DNA from: Cepaea nemoralis
Lineage: Eukaryota; Mollusca; Gastropoda; Stylommatophora; Helicidae
Direction: 5' to 3'
Length of the DNA: 64,000 nucleotides
Assembly: GCA_014155875.1 (NCBI GenBank)
Contig: JACEFZ010005530.1
Span: 40,001 to 104,000, forward strand
Position 1 is the stretch's first letter. The number at the start of each line of letters is the position of its first letter. The position numbers were made by a program, and so were the translations under genes. The notes beneath the pieces are model-generated. The model searched no databases, was not told the DNA's origin, and saw nothing but the letters and a program-made list of their open reading frames with translations. Of the stretch, positions 1 through 11,352 are shown in pieces.

Positions 1-23
1 ATCATCATCATCATCACCATCAC

Positions 24-95
<72 letters not shown>
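1..95. repeat. (ATC)n microsatellite
   Basis: A near-pure ATC/CAT trinucleotide run with one early CACCATCACC interruption. It is cut by the window edge, so its full length is unknown. Positions 96-512 after it are AT-rich DNA in which I recognise no gene or repeat. Confidence 0.95.
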
Positions 96-512
96 TTAGT
101 CTGCTCCTTGCAGAACTCTAATCAAGGCCGCCGTAAACATTCTCGATTCATTGTCAGTTCCATGTCTCATGCAATTTCATATCCTTGATATCATCAATAT
201 CCTGTGTCTATAGTCGTGCTTGTTGACGACTGACTCTTCTTCCAAGAACAATGTCTTCAATCACTATTCTTTCCTAATCACTGTGGCGTTCAATGTGGAC
301 AAATTATTCCAGTGTGCATATTAAATACATGACCCCAGTGCATTAAGTTTACACAAAATCCAAATATGGATCGTACAGGTGTGAAAGCAACACTCAATGT
401 AAAATAACCGTCCTAGCATTGCCAACTGTCGGAGGAGGGAAAGCGGTAGTCATCACCCTCTCAAGAACAGTCAATGTTCGCTGATTTTGTTTCCTTGGAC
501 CAACTCGCATTG

Positions 513-520
513 GTCTACAG
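513..520. other. Target-site duplication of hAT element (left copy)
   Basis: GTCTACAG here is repeated exactly at 2880-2887. It directly abuts the CAGGGG terminus at 521. Confidence 0.95.
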
Positions 521-581
521 CAGGGGTGGGCAAACTTTTCGTGCGGAGGGCCGCATTGACAAATGTAAAGCTATTGGCGGG

Positions 582-585
<4 letters not shown>

Positions 586-653
<68 letters not shown>
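586..653. repeat. (TA)n microsatellite
   Basis: About 34 TA units inside the left subterminal region of the hAT element. It directly follows a GGGCCGCAT motif, so it grew after or during the life of the transposon. Confidence 0.95.
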
Positions 654-655
<2 letters not shown>

Positions 656-910
656 ATTTTGTTTACAGCATCCTATCACAATAAGTAATTATTAATTATT
701 TATAGGTTATTAAGCAGTATAAATAACTAATTATTGCAATTTTATTTTACTAATACACTTATACATTATATTTGACAATATGGACAAAAACTTTTACTAA
801 TTTGTTAACACGATTTTACAACTTGTTATTATAACAAATATTCTTTATTATCTATCAATGGCTTTAATTTAGACACACAGCGACTACATTGTCACTTCAG
901 TCGTTGATTT

Positions 911-2737
911 CTAATGAGATGTATGTAACTGCTTGCAATTTTTGACAATATTCTTGTAATCTGGAGCAAATTTACTTGTTGAAATTCGCATGGCAGCATG
1001 CAAGTTGCAGTCCGACAATAAAGACCTATTCTTAGATTTGTTGATCTTCAAGCAAGAGAATGCTTGTTCGCAAATGTATGTTGATCCAAATAATGATAAA
1101 AGTTTAGCTGCAAAGTTTTTCAAGTTGGGAAATGATTCTTGTGATAAAGATCCATAGAAATCCAGCAAACCATCTGTCTTGAATTTCTCTTTCAGGTCAT
1201 GATCTGCTTGTAAGTCAAGCAGCTCCAACTGTATGTCCTCTGTGGCTGTATCAGCTTCTGCACTAAAAGGTGAACTGAGAATATTGAACTATGGCTCTAA
1301 TTTCTTGAAATCTTGGAATCTCCATCCAAATTCTTCAATCAATACATCTAATTGGGCTTTGTATTTTTCAGTCATTTCATCAGAAATGATTTCTTGTTTC
1401 AGCAAAATGAAGTGACAGAATCTTTTTTCACTTGCTTATCTGGAGAACAGTGAGAGTTTTGCCTGAAATGATTTTACATATACATACAATTCATGTGCAA
1501 ACACACCATTGCCCTGAAGTTTGACATTCAGTTCATTTAACATTTCCATAATTTCAATGGCAAACATAAAGTCTAACTGCCACTCTTTATTGACAATGTT
1601 AGTATTAAAGTCACATGCAAAACCCTTCATCTATAGGAACATCACTATTTCTTCTCTGAGTTCCCACACTCAACACCTTGCCGAGACTCAGCCATCGAAC
1701 ATTGGTGTGGTTCAGGACATCTGAATGTTCAGTTTCCAAATCGTCAAATAATGACTTGAACTGTCTGTGATTAAGTCCTCTTGATCTGATGAGTTTGATG
1801 ACACTGACAACTGGGTCAATAACATGCTTGATATTCACAACAGTTTTACTCAGACTTTCTTGATGAATCACACAGTGAAGTGGTAATAATGTGTGGTCTG
1901 GATATTCTGTTTTAATCTTATCACTTATAAACTTTAACAGACCTACATTTTTTCAGTCAAAGCACGAGCTCCGTCAGTTGTAACACTTGCCATCTTGTTC
2001 GAAACCAACCCAGTTCTTTCAATACAGTTAGTAACAGCATTGAATATATCATGGCATGTGGTTATGTCTTTGAGTCACTCAACACTCAGTAACTCTTCAG
2101 TGAGTGTGAAAGAAGTGTTTATTCCACGTATAAATATCAATAATTGGGCAGTATCATGTACATCGGTACTCTCATCCAATGCAAGAGAGTACCACAAAAA
2201 TTGTTTACTTGCATCTTGAAGTTTATGCATCAAATTGTCACTGATCTTGTCAAAACGTCTGACCACAGTTCTCCTTGATAAAGTAATGTTGTCAAATCTG
2301 TTTGTTTGTGTGTTTTTTTTTGGTTTGTTCTGGACACATAATGTTTGCTGCATCTAGCAAACATTCCTTGATGAACTCGCCATCAGAAAATGTCTTGTTC
2401 TGTTTTACAATTCTGTGTGACAGCACAAGACTAGCTTCAGTTGCAGCATCTTGAATTGAAGACTGTTTAGTGAAAACAGTTTGCCGTTTCTCCAAATTTT
2501 TCACCAACTCAAGGCATTTCCTTTTCTTCTCTTCGGTCGTTAAATTATATCCGAAATCGGAATGTTTTGTTTGATAATGTCTTTTAAAATTTTACTCATT
2601 GAAGACAGCCACTGACTCACGACACAACAAGCAAACTGATTTGCTACCAACTTTTATAAACAGTACTTAGTAGTTAATTCATCATTAAAAACACGGCATT
2701 TATCTTCAATCTTACGTTTGTTATTGACACTCATCAT
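911..2737 (-). pseudogene. hAT transposase remnant (BED finger to dimerisation domain)
   Basis: Read on the minus strand, the domains come in the expected order. A BED-like zinc finger lies near 2650-2560 (CLLC, then HYQTKH, with a stop codon between them). Next comes SLALDESTDVHDTAQLLIF near 2150, the segment holding the first catalytic Asp of hAT enzymes. VRWLSLGKVL is near 1660. The C-terminal hAT dimerisation block contains FGSTYICEQAFSCLKINKS (911-1228). The pattern resembles the hAT transposases domesticated in vertebrates as GTF2IRD2-type proteins. Several frameshifts and stops separate the pieces (about 2507-2292, 2353-2075, 1871-1611, 1630-1436 and 1228-911). The likely original start is the ATG pair ending at 2737. 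Confidence 0.88.
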
Positions 2738-3074
2738 AACGGTACATGAAATTCTGGAAAATTCAACAAAATAACTTAAAAACGAATTTAAAATTTTTAT
2801 TTCTAAATGCCCTCGCGGGCCGCATAGAATCACTTGACGGGCCGCATGCGGCCCGCGGATCGTAGTTTGCCCACACCTGGTCTACAGTATTATTATTCTT
2901 TACATCCCCTTTGGATGCACTATCAGCAATATAGCGGTTACTGAAAGAGACAGGTCAGACTGGCGGAAACCTTCTTGTACATCACAACCCCCAACAGGTC
3001 TGGTGAAGAGAAACAGTTTGTTATGCAGCTATTGGAATACAGGTTGATAGGGCTGCATTGTCAACGGTTCAAAA

Positions 3075-3215
3075 GAAGTCAGAAGGAGACTGCTTCTAGC
3101 AGTGCAGAGGTTAAAAAGCATTAAGAGCTTATGGCACAGACCGGTAAGCAAGTTAATTATTGTGAGAACATACACCTATTTTGTGGCATCATATGGACAC
3201 GAAACATGGAGCGTT
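3075..3215 (+). pseudogene. LINE reverse transcriptase thumb fragment
   Basis: One open stretch reads EVRRRLLLAVQRLKSIKSLW and, further on, ASYGHETWS. This is the usual 'E(I/V)..R...A......L...W ... YG.ETW' signature at the end of LINE reverse transcriptases. Nothing of the palm domain is visible upstream, so it is a short relic. The LINE clade cannot be told from this piece. Positions 3216-3535 hold nothing I recognise. Confidence 0.6.
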
Positions 3216-3535
3216 TCACAATCCCTGTAGAAGTAAATTGACTTTTGAACTTAATGTCACAGAAAACTCCATAAAATATCATGACCCCAGAAGAAAAAAA
3301 AAACGCTGACATTTTACAAGATAGAAACATCTAAGAAAAATTGCCCATAAACAGCATCACATATTGAAACTAAAATATTGTTGCCATATTTAAACGACAC
3401 AAGTGGTGTATAAATAACAGCAATGGAAAGCATTGTTTCCAGGGAAGAGAGAAATGCAAGGATCAACCATCACCACAGAAGACACATCACATGTAATTAC
3501 TCGGGGCATGAAGATCTATGAGTCAGAAGAAAGAC

Positions 3536-3795
3536 CGAAGGAAGGAGAAGTGCGTGGCTGCATGTGATGAGAGCGATGTTTTACAAAGAAGGAAGGAGAA
3601 GTGTGTGGCTGGATGTGATGAGAGCGATGTTTTACAAAGAAGGAACGAGAAGTGTGTGGCTGCATGTGATGAGAGCGATGTTTTACAAAGAAGGAAGGAG
3701 AAGTGTGTGGCTCGATGTGATGAGAGCGATGTTTTACAAAGAAGGAAGGAGAAGTGTGTGGCTGGATGTGATGAGAGCAATGTTTTACAAAGAGC
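3536..3795. repeat. 51-bp minisatellite, about 5 copies
   Basis: The unit contains GAAGGAGAAGTGTGTGGCTG and GATGAGAGCGATGTTTTACA. Copies differ at only a few bases (for example tgcatgtg, tggatgtg, tcgatgtg). Because 51 is a multiple of three and the unit lacks stops, several frames on both strands stay open and look like 17-residue repeat proteins. There is no reason to think they are made. Positions 3796-4379 after it show no recognisable gene. Confidence 0.9.
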
Positions 3796-4399
3796 TTGTT
3801 ACATGATGATGATGATGACAACGCGATAGGGTCTATTGTCTGGCTTGTGAGCACTTTAAGCATTGGGAATTCTCAGCAAGGAACAATGTCCAGGCTGCTA
3901 TTATTCTAACACTTGATCTCTTCTGTCATCGATTGCGGTTTTGAATTACCCACTCTGTCAGAAACACAAGCTAAAATAGCGGAGCGTGCCCACAAGATCT
4001 GTAAGCGAGTAATTCTAGGATGCATAAGGAAAACATCTATCAGGATATCGAGTTACACGTCAGCTCTTCCGCCTGTAAGACCATGCCTTAGACTTGCCTA
4101 AGACAAACCATATACACGATTCACAACTGATTCACGCCATATCTTACATCGACATATCAGTAACGGACCCTTTTCCACGCCTTGATGCGTAGTGGGTATA
4201 TGATGCCAAGCCATGTAAAAAGCTCTTTTATTCTTTTCAGTTAAAGGGATGGTCAGAAGTATATAATACATATCGGAGGCAGACATAACAATTCAAACAG
4301 ACAGAAGGGACTATACTGTACTTAGGTATATCTTTAACAGGATCAAACAAGATAGCATGGTTGTTACATAACTGATTCAGCACAAGCTGCCGTAGTTGG

Positions 4400-4992
4400 A
4401 ACATGCGCTTAGAGCCATTGTTTGAGGAGGAAGAATTGAGCTTGAAATAAGTGGTAGAGAACGTGTGAGAGAAAGAAACAAGCATGAAGACAGTAATATA
4501 GAACGTGTGAAAAGAAGAATAGAGCATGCAGCCAATGTTTAAGAACGTGTGAAAAGAAGAATAGAGAATAAAGCCAGTGCTAGAGAAGGAGGATGAATTT
4601 ATCCTGAAACCAGTGGTAGAGAAAGTATGAGAGAATCAAGCATTAAATCAGTGTAGAGAACATGTGAAAGAAAGAATCGAGTTTAAAGCTAGTGTTAAAG
4701 AACGTGTGAAAAGAAGAATAGAGAATAAAGCCAGTGCTAGAGAAGGAGGAAGAATTTATCCTGAAACCAGCGGTAGAGAACGTATGAGAGAATCAAGCAT
4801 TAAATCAGTGTAGAGAACATGTGAAAGAAATAATCGAGTTTAAAGCTAGTGTTAAAGAACGTGTGAAAGGAGGAATAGAGATTGAAGCCAATGTTAGTGA
4901 AGGAGAAATAAATCTAACTTGAAAACAGTATTAGAAAACATGTGAGAGAAACAATCGAGCTTCAAGCCAGTGTTAGAGAACGTGCGAGAGGA
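4400..4992. repeat. Degenerate minisatellite with higher-order period near 157 bp
   Basis: Units of roughly 40-55 bp built around GAACGTGTGAAAGAA..AGAATAGAG..TAAAGCCAGTG recur about a dozen times. The block GAACGTGTGAAAAGAAGAAT at 4543 recurs at 4700 with its following sequence, giving a higher-order repeat of about 157 bp. A short 30-bp duplication (CATCTGCTATGAT...) follows at about 5010-5070. Positions 5071-5815 hold nothing I recognise. Confidence 0.85.
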
Positions 4993-5817
4993 AGCATGGA
5001 GCTACGGGAACTCCTACATCTGCTATGATTTACTGAACAGGAACTCATACATCTGCTATGATATACTGAGCTTCAATGGTTGTGCTCCATGTGCAACTAT
5101 CTCAGTTCGAAACAAGAGTGACAGTGCGTCTACTGATTTTCATATTCGTATTCAAGTATGTTCTGTGATTGCCAACCAATACTTTGCCTTTGCAATGATT
5201 ACATTTCTTACATGGTATTATAATTGAATCTGTTTGTACACCTTGATGACTTCTGTTTTTTTTTGATAATTCTTATTCCCCTCTCATGATTTCCGAATGC
5301 ACTCAAGCCTCCTCCACCACACCCCACGGTTCCATTTATGTAATTCGTAAACCTATTGTTTTCTAGTTAAAATTAATTGCATAATCTTTTAGAGGACTTT
5401 TCGCCAATCCCATTATTTCTTATCTTTTTTGTGGTTTACTAGACACATTTATGTTTAGCAGTTTGGCATAACTTTATGAACGGTAAACTCCTCAGCCATC
5501 TAAATCCACACCAAGTGATCTGCTTCTAAGATTTCGAAACTACGACCCTGTTTGTTGAGCGTCTGTGAAACGTTTCACCCAATTTCAGCATAATGTTATC
5601 TTACGTAAGATGTTTTTTCTATTCTGGAAAGGTAGTTTGATGTTGTAAATGTGTTGACACTGTTTTGTAAGATTAAACTTAACATGTGAGTTAGGGAAGC
5701 CAAAATAAACCCATGAAATAAGCAGTCTGAATAGTTAATGTGACAACATGATACAACATCAGAAATGGTGATATCCTGAAACAAGTGGATACAATGGCAG
5801 CATTGAATTTTATTAGA

Positions 5818-5925
5818 TGATAGGTGGTTCGGCCATGTAACAAGACTGAAGCCAAACAACATACCGAAAACAGCATTGACATTTAGGTTCAGTGGAAACA
5901 TCAAGGAGCAGACTGTTAGCTATTC
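5818..5925 (+). pseudogene. LINE ORF2 C-terminal fragment
   Basis: The frame reads RWFGHVTRLKPNNIPKTAL, the 'RW.GHV.R......P' block found after the reverse transcriptase of many LINEs. Only about 35 codons are visible. The neighbours are unrelated. Confidence 0.5.
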
Positions 5926-6177
5926 AAAAATGGAATAGCAGAGGCATAAAACAATACTTTGTTCCAGCCAACACAAAAAGACTGACCAATAAGCACTTCA
6001 TAATCTGACTTTAAAATGCATAATGTGAACAGCGGAAAGAAAATAAGAATGAACGTGAGAACGCAGATAAGAAAAAAAAAAGCGCAAAACTAATGAAGGA
6101 ACGAAAGCTAAAATGACAGTAGCAGAGAAAGCGAAATGATTAAGAGGAGGAGGAAGAGAAGGAGGATAAGAAAAAAA

Positions 6178-6240
6178 TAGTAGTTGTAGTAGTAGCAGTA
6201 GTGGTAGCATTAATAGTAGTAGTGGTAGTAATAGTAGTAT
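6178..6240. repeat. Imperfect (TAG)n trinucleotide repeat
   Basis: TAG/AGT triplets with GTT, AGC, GTG and ATT interruptions, next to an A/G-rich stretch. Confidence 0.85.
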
Positions 6241-6635
6241 GCCATTAGATATTTTCCAGCTTGTCTGCATATCCCCCACGTACCACATCTAAACAAAAGC
6301 ACAGGTTTCAACACGCTTTGTCTCGTTGCAATTGACATCGTTTTATTAGTCAGTATTTAGTGTTATTTTGCAAAAGGTTACCTTTGCCATAGCGATTTCT
6401 GTTCTGATCTCTTCAAGACACCTCCCATCAGACGCCTTGACTGTTCCGGGATAGTTATACCGATTCACTTGTTTAATAATATTCCTATTTATCCTGGCAT
6501 TACATTGATGTATTTCTTCTTCTTGAACAGCTATAGTTTTCTAGGCTTGTGTAAAGAAGGTAGCCTGCAAGTGATTTTCGCCTTGGCTGTGACTTACAGG
6601 TTGGATGACCGAGCCATTCTCTCTGTACAGAGACA

Positions 6636-6842
6636 GGAGTCACCGTGGCGATGTGGTGATATCGCCTGCCATGCGCTTCGAAGCTTGTGTGTTCGATTCC
6701 GGGCCACGTCGTTCGGTTCACGAGTGCAATATTCTAGGAGACTCATGAAGGTCGTCGCTGGAGCTGCGAGTTCGCGCTTTGGGCGACGCTTTCGGCGGCC
6801 GCCAGCGGAAAAAAGACCAGGCCGTATGAGTTAAAACCAGCT
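6636..6842 (+). mobile_element. SINE-A copy, 5' part (split by the 13-kb element)
   Basis: It starts GGAGTCACCGTGGCGATGTGG and carries a tRNA-type B box, TGTTCGATTCC. The body contains GGAGACTC, GTCGTCGCTGGAGCTGCG and GCGACGCTTTC. It matches the intact copy at 56094-56342. It stops at GAGTTAAAACC, exactly where the inverted-repeat element begins. The missing tail (GGTGCAATGAAATC) lies 13 kb away at 19820-19857. Confidence 0.85.
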
Positions 6843-8180
6843 AGTAGTAAGGGATGTTGTAATGGATGCGTAAATCTGATGCAGCACAATCTAGACCACG
6901 GTATATTTTACTATATAAATAGTTTAGCATCGCAAGCGTGACGTCACAAAAGCGGACCTCATTTGACCTAGTGTTTCAATTTTCGCGCACTTTGGTCCGT
7001 CACTACTTCCGGTTTTTGGGAGTTTAAAAAGATAAACTTTAAAAATTAAAAAGTAAATTATATACGAATTATTTTTTTACTTTTTGATTTGTTTATTTGT
7101 ATTTGCATCGATTGAAAATAAAAGATAACGGTTATTAGTCATTTGTAAAGCGTCGTTGTGGTTTAAACACTATCATCATAGGGTTACAATGAAAATCTTA
7201 AAAAAGTAAAGATGGTCGGTATTATTGGTTGTAGTGGGCATGGCTTAGAGAAATTCGTTTTTAAGGGGTGGGTAGCGGTTATTAGTGATCTGTAGAGGGT
7301 TGTAGTGGTTTAAACACTATCACCATACGGGTTACAAATAAAAACCTTAAAAAGTAAAGATGGACAGTAGTATTGGTTGTAGTGGGTATGGCTTAGTGTC
7401 ATTCATTGCTAAGAGATGGTTGAGTAGAAGGGTAGCTAGGTAAGCGCTTTCGAACACTATCAACAACGGGTTACTGCTTTTTAAATGAAAACCTTAAAAA
7501 GTAAAGATTTCGGTATTATTGGTTGTCGTGGGTATGGTTTAGGGTCATTCTTTGTTAAGGGGTGGGTGAGTGGAGGGGTAGATATATAAGTGCTCCCGAC
7601 CGCTATCATTATACGGGTTACATATCTTCAAATGAAAACCTTATAAAGGTTAAGATGGCCACTATTACTGGTTGTAGTGGCTATGGTTTAGTGTCATCGT
7701 TGTTAAGGGGTAGGTGAGTGGGGGAGTAGCAAGATAATTGCTCAAATCGTTATTAAATGGTGGACGGCTGGGGGATTGGCTGTGGAGTGGATTTAAGACG
7801 GGTTTTCGTTGGTAAAGAGGTGGACGTGTCTAGTCGAGGAGTTGTTACAGGGTGGAGCCGGGTGGCAAAGTCGCTAGCGAGGAGGCCATCGTGTCAGTGA
7901 GTATGATCAAGTGGTCGGCGTGGCAAAAGTTATGACACAGTAGCCGCCGTGGCTGAGTGTATGACCTAGTGGTCGGCGTGGCAGTGAGTATGACTCGTAT
8001 TTTATGTATGGTTATCTCTCTCTCTCTCTCTCTCTCTCACCCTATTTCCGTTCTTGTGTGACATTGGTGTGATACTAGTACTTTGTCTGACTATTGACTG
8101 TGTGCATGCGTGTGTTTAAGTGTGTTTGTGTGTGTGTGTGTCAGTGTTTGTGTGTGACTGTCGGCGTGATTCTATCCTTC
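6843..8180 (+). repeat. Left terminal inverted repeat of the 13-kb element
   Basis: It pairs with 18529-19819 in inverted orientation. In order it holds the outer end (TAAGGGATGTTGTAA), an AT-rich stretch, four to five tandem units, a segment with repeated AGTGGTCGGCGTGGCA blocks, a (TC)n run at about 8012-8038, and a TG-rich end. Pairing is imperfect (substitutions and small indels), so the arms have diverged. Confidence 0.85.
7160..7745. repeat. About 150-bp tandem units inside the left arm
   Basis: Each unit carries ACACTATCA...GGGTTAC, then AACCTTAAAAAGTAAAGATG, then GGTATTATTGGTTGTAGTGG, then TTAAGGGGTGGGTGAGTGG. Four to five copies are visible. The same units, inverted, occupy about 19000-19545. 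Confidence 0.8.
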
Positions 8181-8331
8181 TCTTTTTCTAGCTGGCTAAA
8201 TGTCTAGCTATCTTTCGATCTGATGTTTCGACATCTGCATTCGTCGTCCGCTAAGTGAAGGAAAACTTGACTACCTAGTACTTCGTCCACTCAGACCTAC
8301 ATGTGGTTTCGGCATCGGCACTTGTGCGTAA

Positions 8332-8332
<1 letters not shown>

Positions 8333-8370
<38 letters not shown>

Positions 8371-8378
8371 TTTTTTTT
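8333..8378. repeat. (TG)n followed by T-run
   Basis: About 17 TG units and then about 12 Ts, just inside the left arm of the 13-kb element. Positions 8379-9013 carry no gene I recognise. Confidence 0.9.
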
Positions 8379-9013
8379 CCAATGTGAAGTCTGAAGATTA
8401 TCTGAAAAGTCTAGGTATCTGATCTCACTGCCTGAGAAATCACGGGGATATTTAAATGGAATTTATAGGAGCGACAATCTATACATCTCTATGTCTCGAT
8501 GTATCCGAGTCTGTGTATATTTGTATATATGAGTTGTCGTTGTTTTCTCTGTACTCGACTGTGGGTGATAGTAATGTGATGTCAGTATTTATACTCCTAA
8601 TGATTGTGTGTGTCTATAAGTAGCAAAGAATACCTATGTGACTTGATCGCAGTTAATTAGCTGGCGCGGAAATGCATGTGTCATAGTAAGTAGTATGCAG
8701 TAGTATGGTAGGTACAGGTGCAGTATAGACTGAGGAGTGCCCATGAACCTGAAATAATTTCTTAGATACGCTTATGTGTCGTAACAACAAGCTGGGACGA
8801 CCAAGCGAAGACATCGAGGCAAGCCCCGGGCATGTCTTCTGGTTATAAAAATCAGTGTAATATCGTAGTGATCGACTAGGTCGACTAGGTAATTTGCGTG
8901 ATACCATTCGTTACCACTCGTACATTAGCAATATATTGTAGGTCAAACCCAGAAGCACTGCAAAACTGCTGCCAGTAGAAGACAATGAAGCAAGCCGCGT
9001 ACATGTCGGCTGG

Positions 9014-9022
9014 CTCTCTCTC

Positions 9023-9068
<46 letters not shown>

Positions 9069-9072
9069 TCTT
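9014..9072. repeat. (TC)n microsatellite
   Basis: CT dinucleotides with a few G interruptions. The sequence after it (GTCTGACTATTGACTATGAG) echoes the inner end of the left arm near 8088, which suggests a partial internal duplication. Positions 9073-9967 hold no recognisable gene. Confidence 0.9.
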
Positions 9073-10601
9073 CATCGGTATGTGACGTCAGTATATGTCT
9101 GACTATTGACTATGAGTCTATAGAAACTCTAGGTGTAAACGTACAAAAACGTAGTGTCCCAACTCCGACATTATTTTAGAACCACTGAGCACCACAACAT
9201 CTCTGACCTGACGGTGACTCAATGTGTGGCGATTCCGGTGGTGAACTTGCGTGAACGTGTTCAGACATGTCTTTGGGGGAAAACCGGGGGATGACTAACA
9301 GTAAGCTGACCTCGTCAAACCTACTTGAACATGTTTAGACATGTTTTCTCTGTTGCATCAGCCGCACAGTCTGTATGGAAAGGAACGCAAATACCGGCTA
9401 AAATCTCGACTATTGCGACAAGATATCTCGAAAACACCCCATTCACAAACCGCAGTGGTAAGCACCCTATGTGAAGTATACATTCTCATGACACGCCGGC
9501 AAGTTGGTGTAGTGTTGTGCTGATGTGTTTCTCAGAAAATAAGGTACATGGTGCTGCAATCGGGTTTACACCTCAAGATATATCAGATGCGCACAATATC
9601 AAAATACTCTGTCTGGTGTATATATCCCTTTACTCTATGTCAAAGTTGGTCTGCATAAAAGTCATATGGGGGTGTCCCACTGTGTCAAATTCCTTATGCG
9701 TAAATTTACAATATGCATATGATGTCACTTGTTATATCACCTCGTTTCTCTAGCTTGAAAAGCTGCTGACACAAACAGGAAAAATGTAGCGTATTGAGTT
9801 GTGTATAAGAAGTGAAAACTCTGACAGTCTACCACAAAAAATTGGTATATACGCTTTCATAATTGCTCACTAATTGTTGTTCACCAGTGCTGACTAACTG
9901 TCCATCAGTGGGCGTATTCACATTTGCTCACTAATATAGTACATAAATCAGCTCTGTGTCGGTAACATCTTATATATAAATAAGGATCGTATGTCTGTCT
10001 GTCTGTATCTATGTATGTATCTATGTATGTCCTTTGTGCGCTCGCGAACGGCCCATCCGATTGAGATGAAATTTTCTACACGCCTTCCTTTAATTCCAGA
10101 GCTGTCAACTGTGATATTTTTTTAGTGTGAAATCGCCTGCTTACTCAGTATTATTTCATTTTTCATTTTTCATTATAATTGTATATATTTCAGGGGACCT
10201 AACTCCGTAAAAGTTATTTCAAGGGGCATAACTTTTCTGTATAACTTATAGTCATATTGTGGCATCGTTTTCAAAGATTTATAAACTCTGTGTCCATAGT
10301 TATGTACCGGCATATGAGTTATAATAAATAATGATACAAACTGTAAGGCATTTTCAAAGTTTTCATAAAAATAATGCACAATGCATAACATTGTAACTCA
10401 TCTTTATTTGCTTAAGAAGTTACTGTAGTCATGCAGGTGATTAGCAAGCGTTTTCATTAAAAATAATGGATGGTGTCTGGAAGGACATTCTTTTAAGTTA
10501 CTTTTTTTGTTGTATGAATTTAATGAGAACTTATATGACTACTATGTGAATTAAATGAGATGCTCCCCACCAGGGACTGGGCGAAGCCGGACAGGGTCAG
10601 G

Positions 10602-10606
10602 CAGAC

Positions 10607-10669
<63 letters not shown>

Positions 10670-10670
10670 T
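10602..10670. repeat. (GACA)n array, first
   Basis: About 16 units of AGAC/GACA between two copies of the Helitron-like 3' module. Confidence 0.95.
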
Positions 10671-10760
10671 AGTCGGTAACGGGAACGGGAACTTATATGA
10701 CTACTTATATGAATTAAATGAGATGCTCCACACCAGGAGCTGGGCAATGCCGGGCCGGGT

Positions 10761-10761
10761 C

Positions 10762-10818
<57 letters not shown>

Positions 10819-10819
10819 G
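10761..10819. repeat. (GACA)n array, second
   Basis: About 14 units. It is flanked on both sides by the same GGGCGAAGCCGG and CGGTAACGGGAACG modules as the first array, so module and array were duplicated together. Confidence 0.95.
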
Positions 10820-11352
10820 TCGGTAACGGGAACGAGAACTTATATGACTACTTATATGAATTAAATGAGATGCTCCCCACCAGGGACTGGGCGAAGCCGG
10901 GCCGGGTCAGCTAGTACAATATAAAATAACACAAAAAGGCAACTTTATAGAATTACGAAACATACAGGACTTTGCAACCGTTCATCAGCAAACACACAAC
11001 ATATAGTCACGGAGAAGACAGAAGAATAAAAATTAGAGTAAGGCAGAGAACATGAAATATGTTACTACATATGTAGTTTTGGTGTTCCCTCATAAACCTC
11101 AAATGTCAAATGGGTACTTTTTCTTTTGGTATTTCGTGGTTAAAAAGTTAGTTCTTTTGATTTTAAAACACGCTGGTTATTATTTTATGTAGGTGAGTGT
11201 AAACACTATCATCAAAATAATATTGGTTGTCTCATGTTTTGAAGAACAAAGTATAAGTCATGCAAAATATCGATGGTGGACTGTAATGTTTTGCTTTTCT
11301 TCACAGCTATTTGAAGTTTGGCGTCCAGTACTTACACCAGAACGAATTGTGA

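Larger units (their letters stand above)
521..2879 (-). mobile_element. hAT DNA transposon, complete ends, dead transposase
   Basis: The ends are inverted repeats: CAGGGGTGGGCAAAC on the left and the complement of CAGGTGTGGGCAAAC on the right. GC-rich subterminal copies of GGGCCGCAT lie inside both ends. The element is flanked by a perfect 8-bp target duplication, GTCTACAG, at 513-520 and 2880-2887, which fits the hAT preference for nTnnnnAn. Transposase pieces lie on the minus strand. The 2.36-kb size is short for an autonomous hAT, and a (TA)n expansion sits just inside the left end. An insertion with an unmutated TSD suggests moderate age. The transposase itself is too damaged to work. Confidence 0.95.
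9968..10914 (+). mobile_element. Helitron-like non-autonomous element
   Basis: It begins A|TCTTATATATAAATAAGGAT followed by GTCTGTCTGTCTG. It then has GCTCGCGAACGGCCCATCCGATTGAGATGAAATTTTC, of which GCCCATCCGATTGAGATGAA is diagnostic. It ends GGGCGAAGCCGGGCCGGGTCAGCTAG|T. A TC start, CTAG end, GC-rich palindromic 3' end and A|T insertion site are Helitron/Helentron traits. No TIRs or TSD are seen, as expected. The 3' terminal module (GAGATGCTCC...GAAGCCGG) is present three times, separated by (GACA)n arrays. No Rep/helicase coding is present. Confidence 0.6.

Noticed and set aside
474..695. Tyr-Ile repeat frames across (TA)n arrays here and at 24-45 kb
   Set aside because: They are direct translations of TA microsatellites.
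3913..4101. 62-codon frame as a LINE fragment
   Set aside because: A weak feel of a LINE C-terminus but no diagnostic block. Left unannotated.
8653..8907. 84-codon minus-strand frame in the 13-kb element interior
   Set aside because: No motif, ordinary composition and no support from neighbours.
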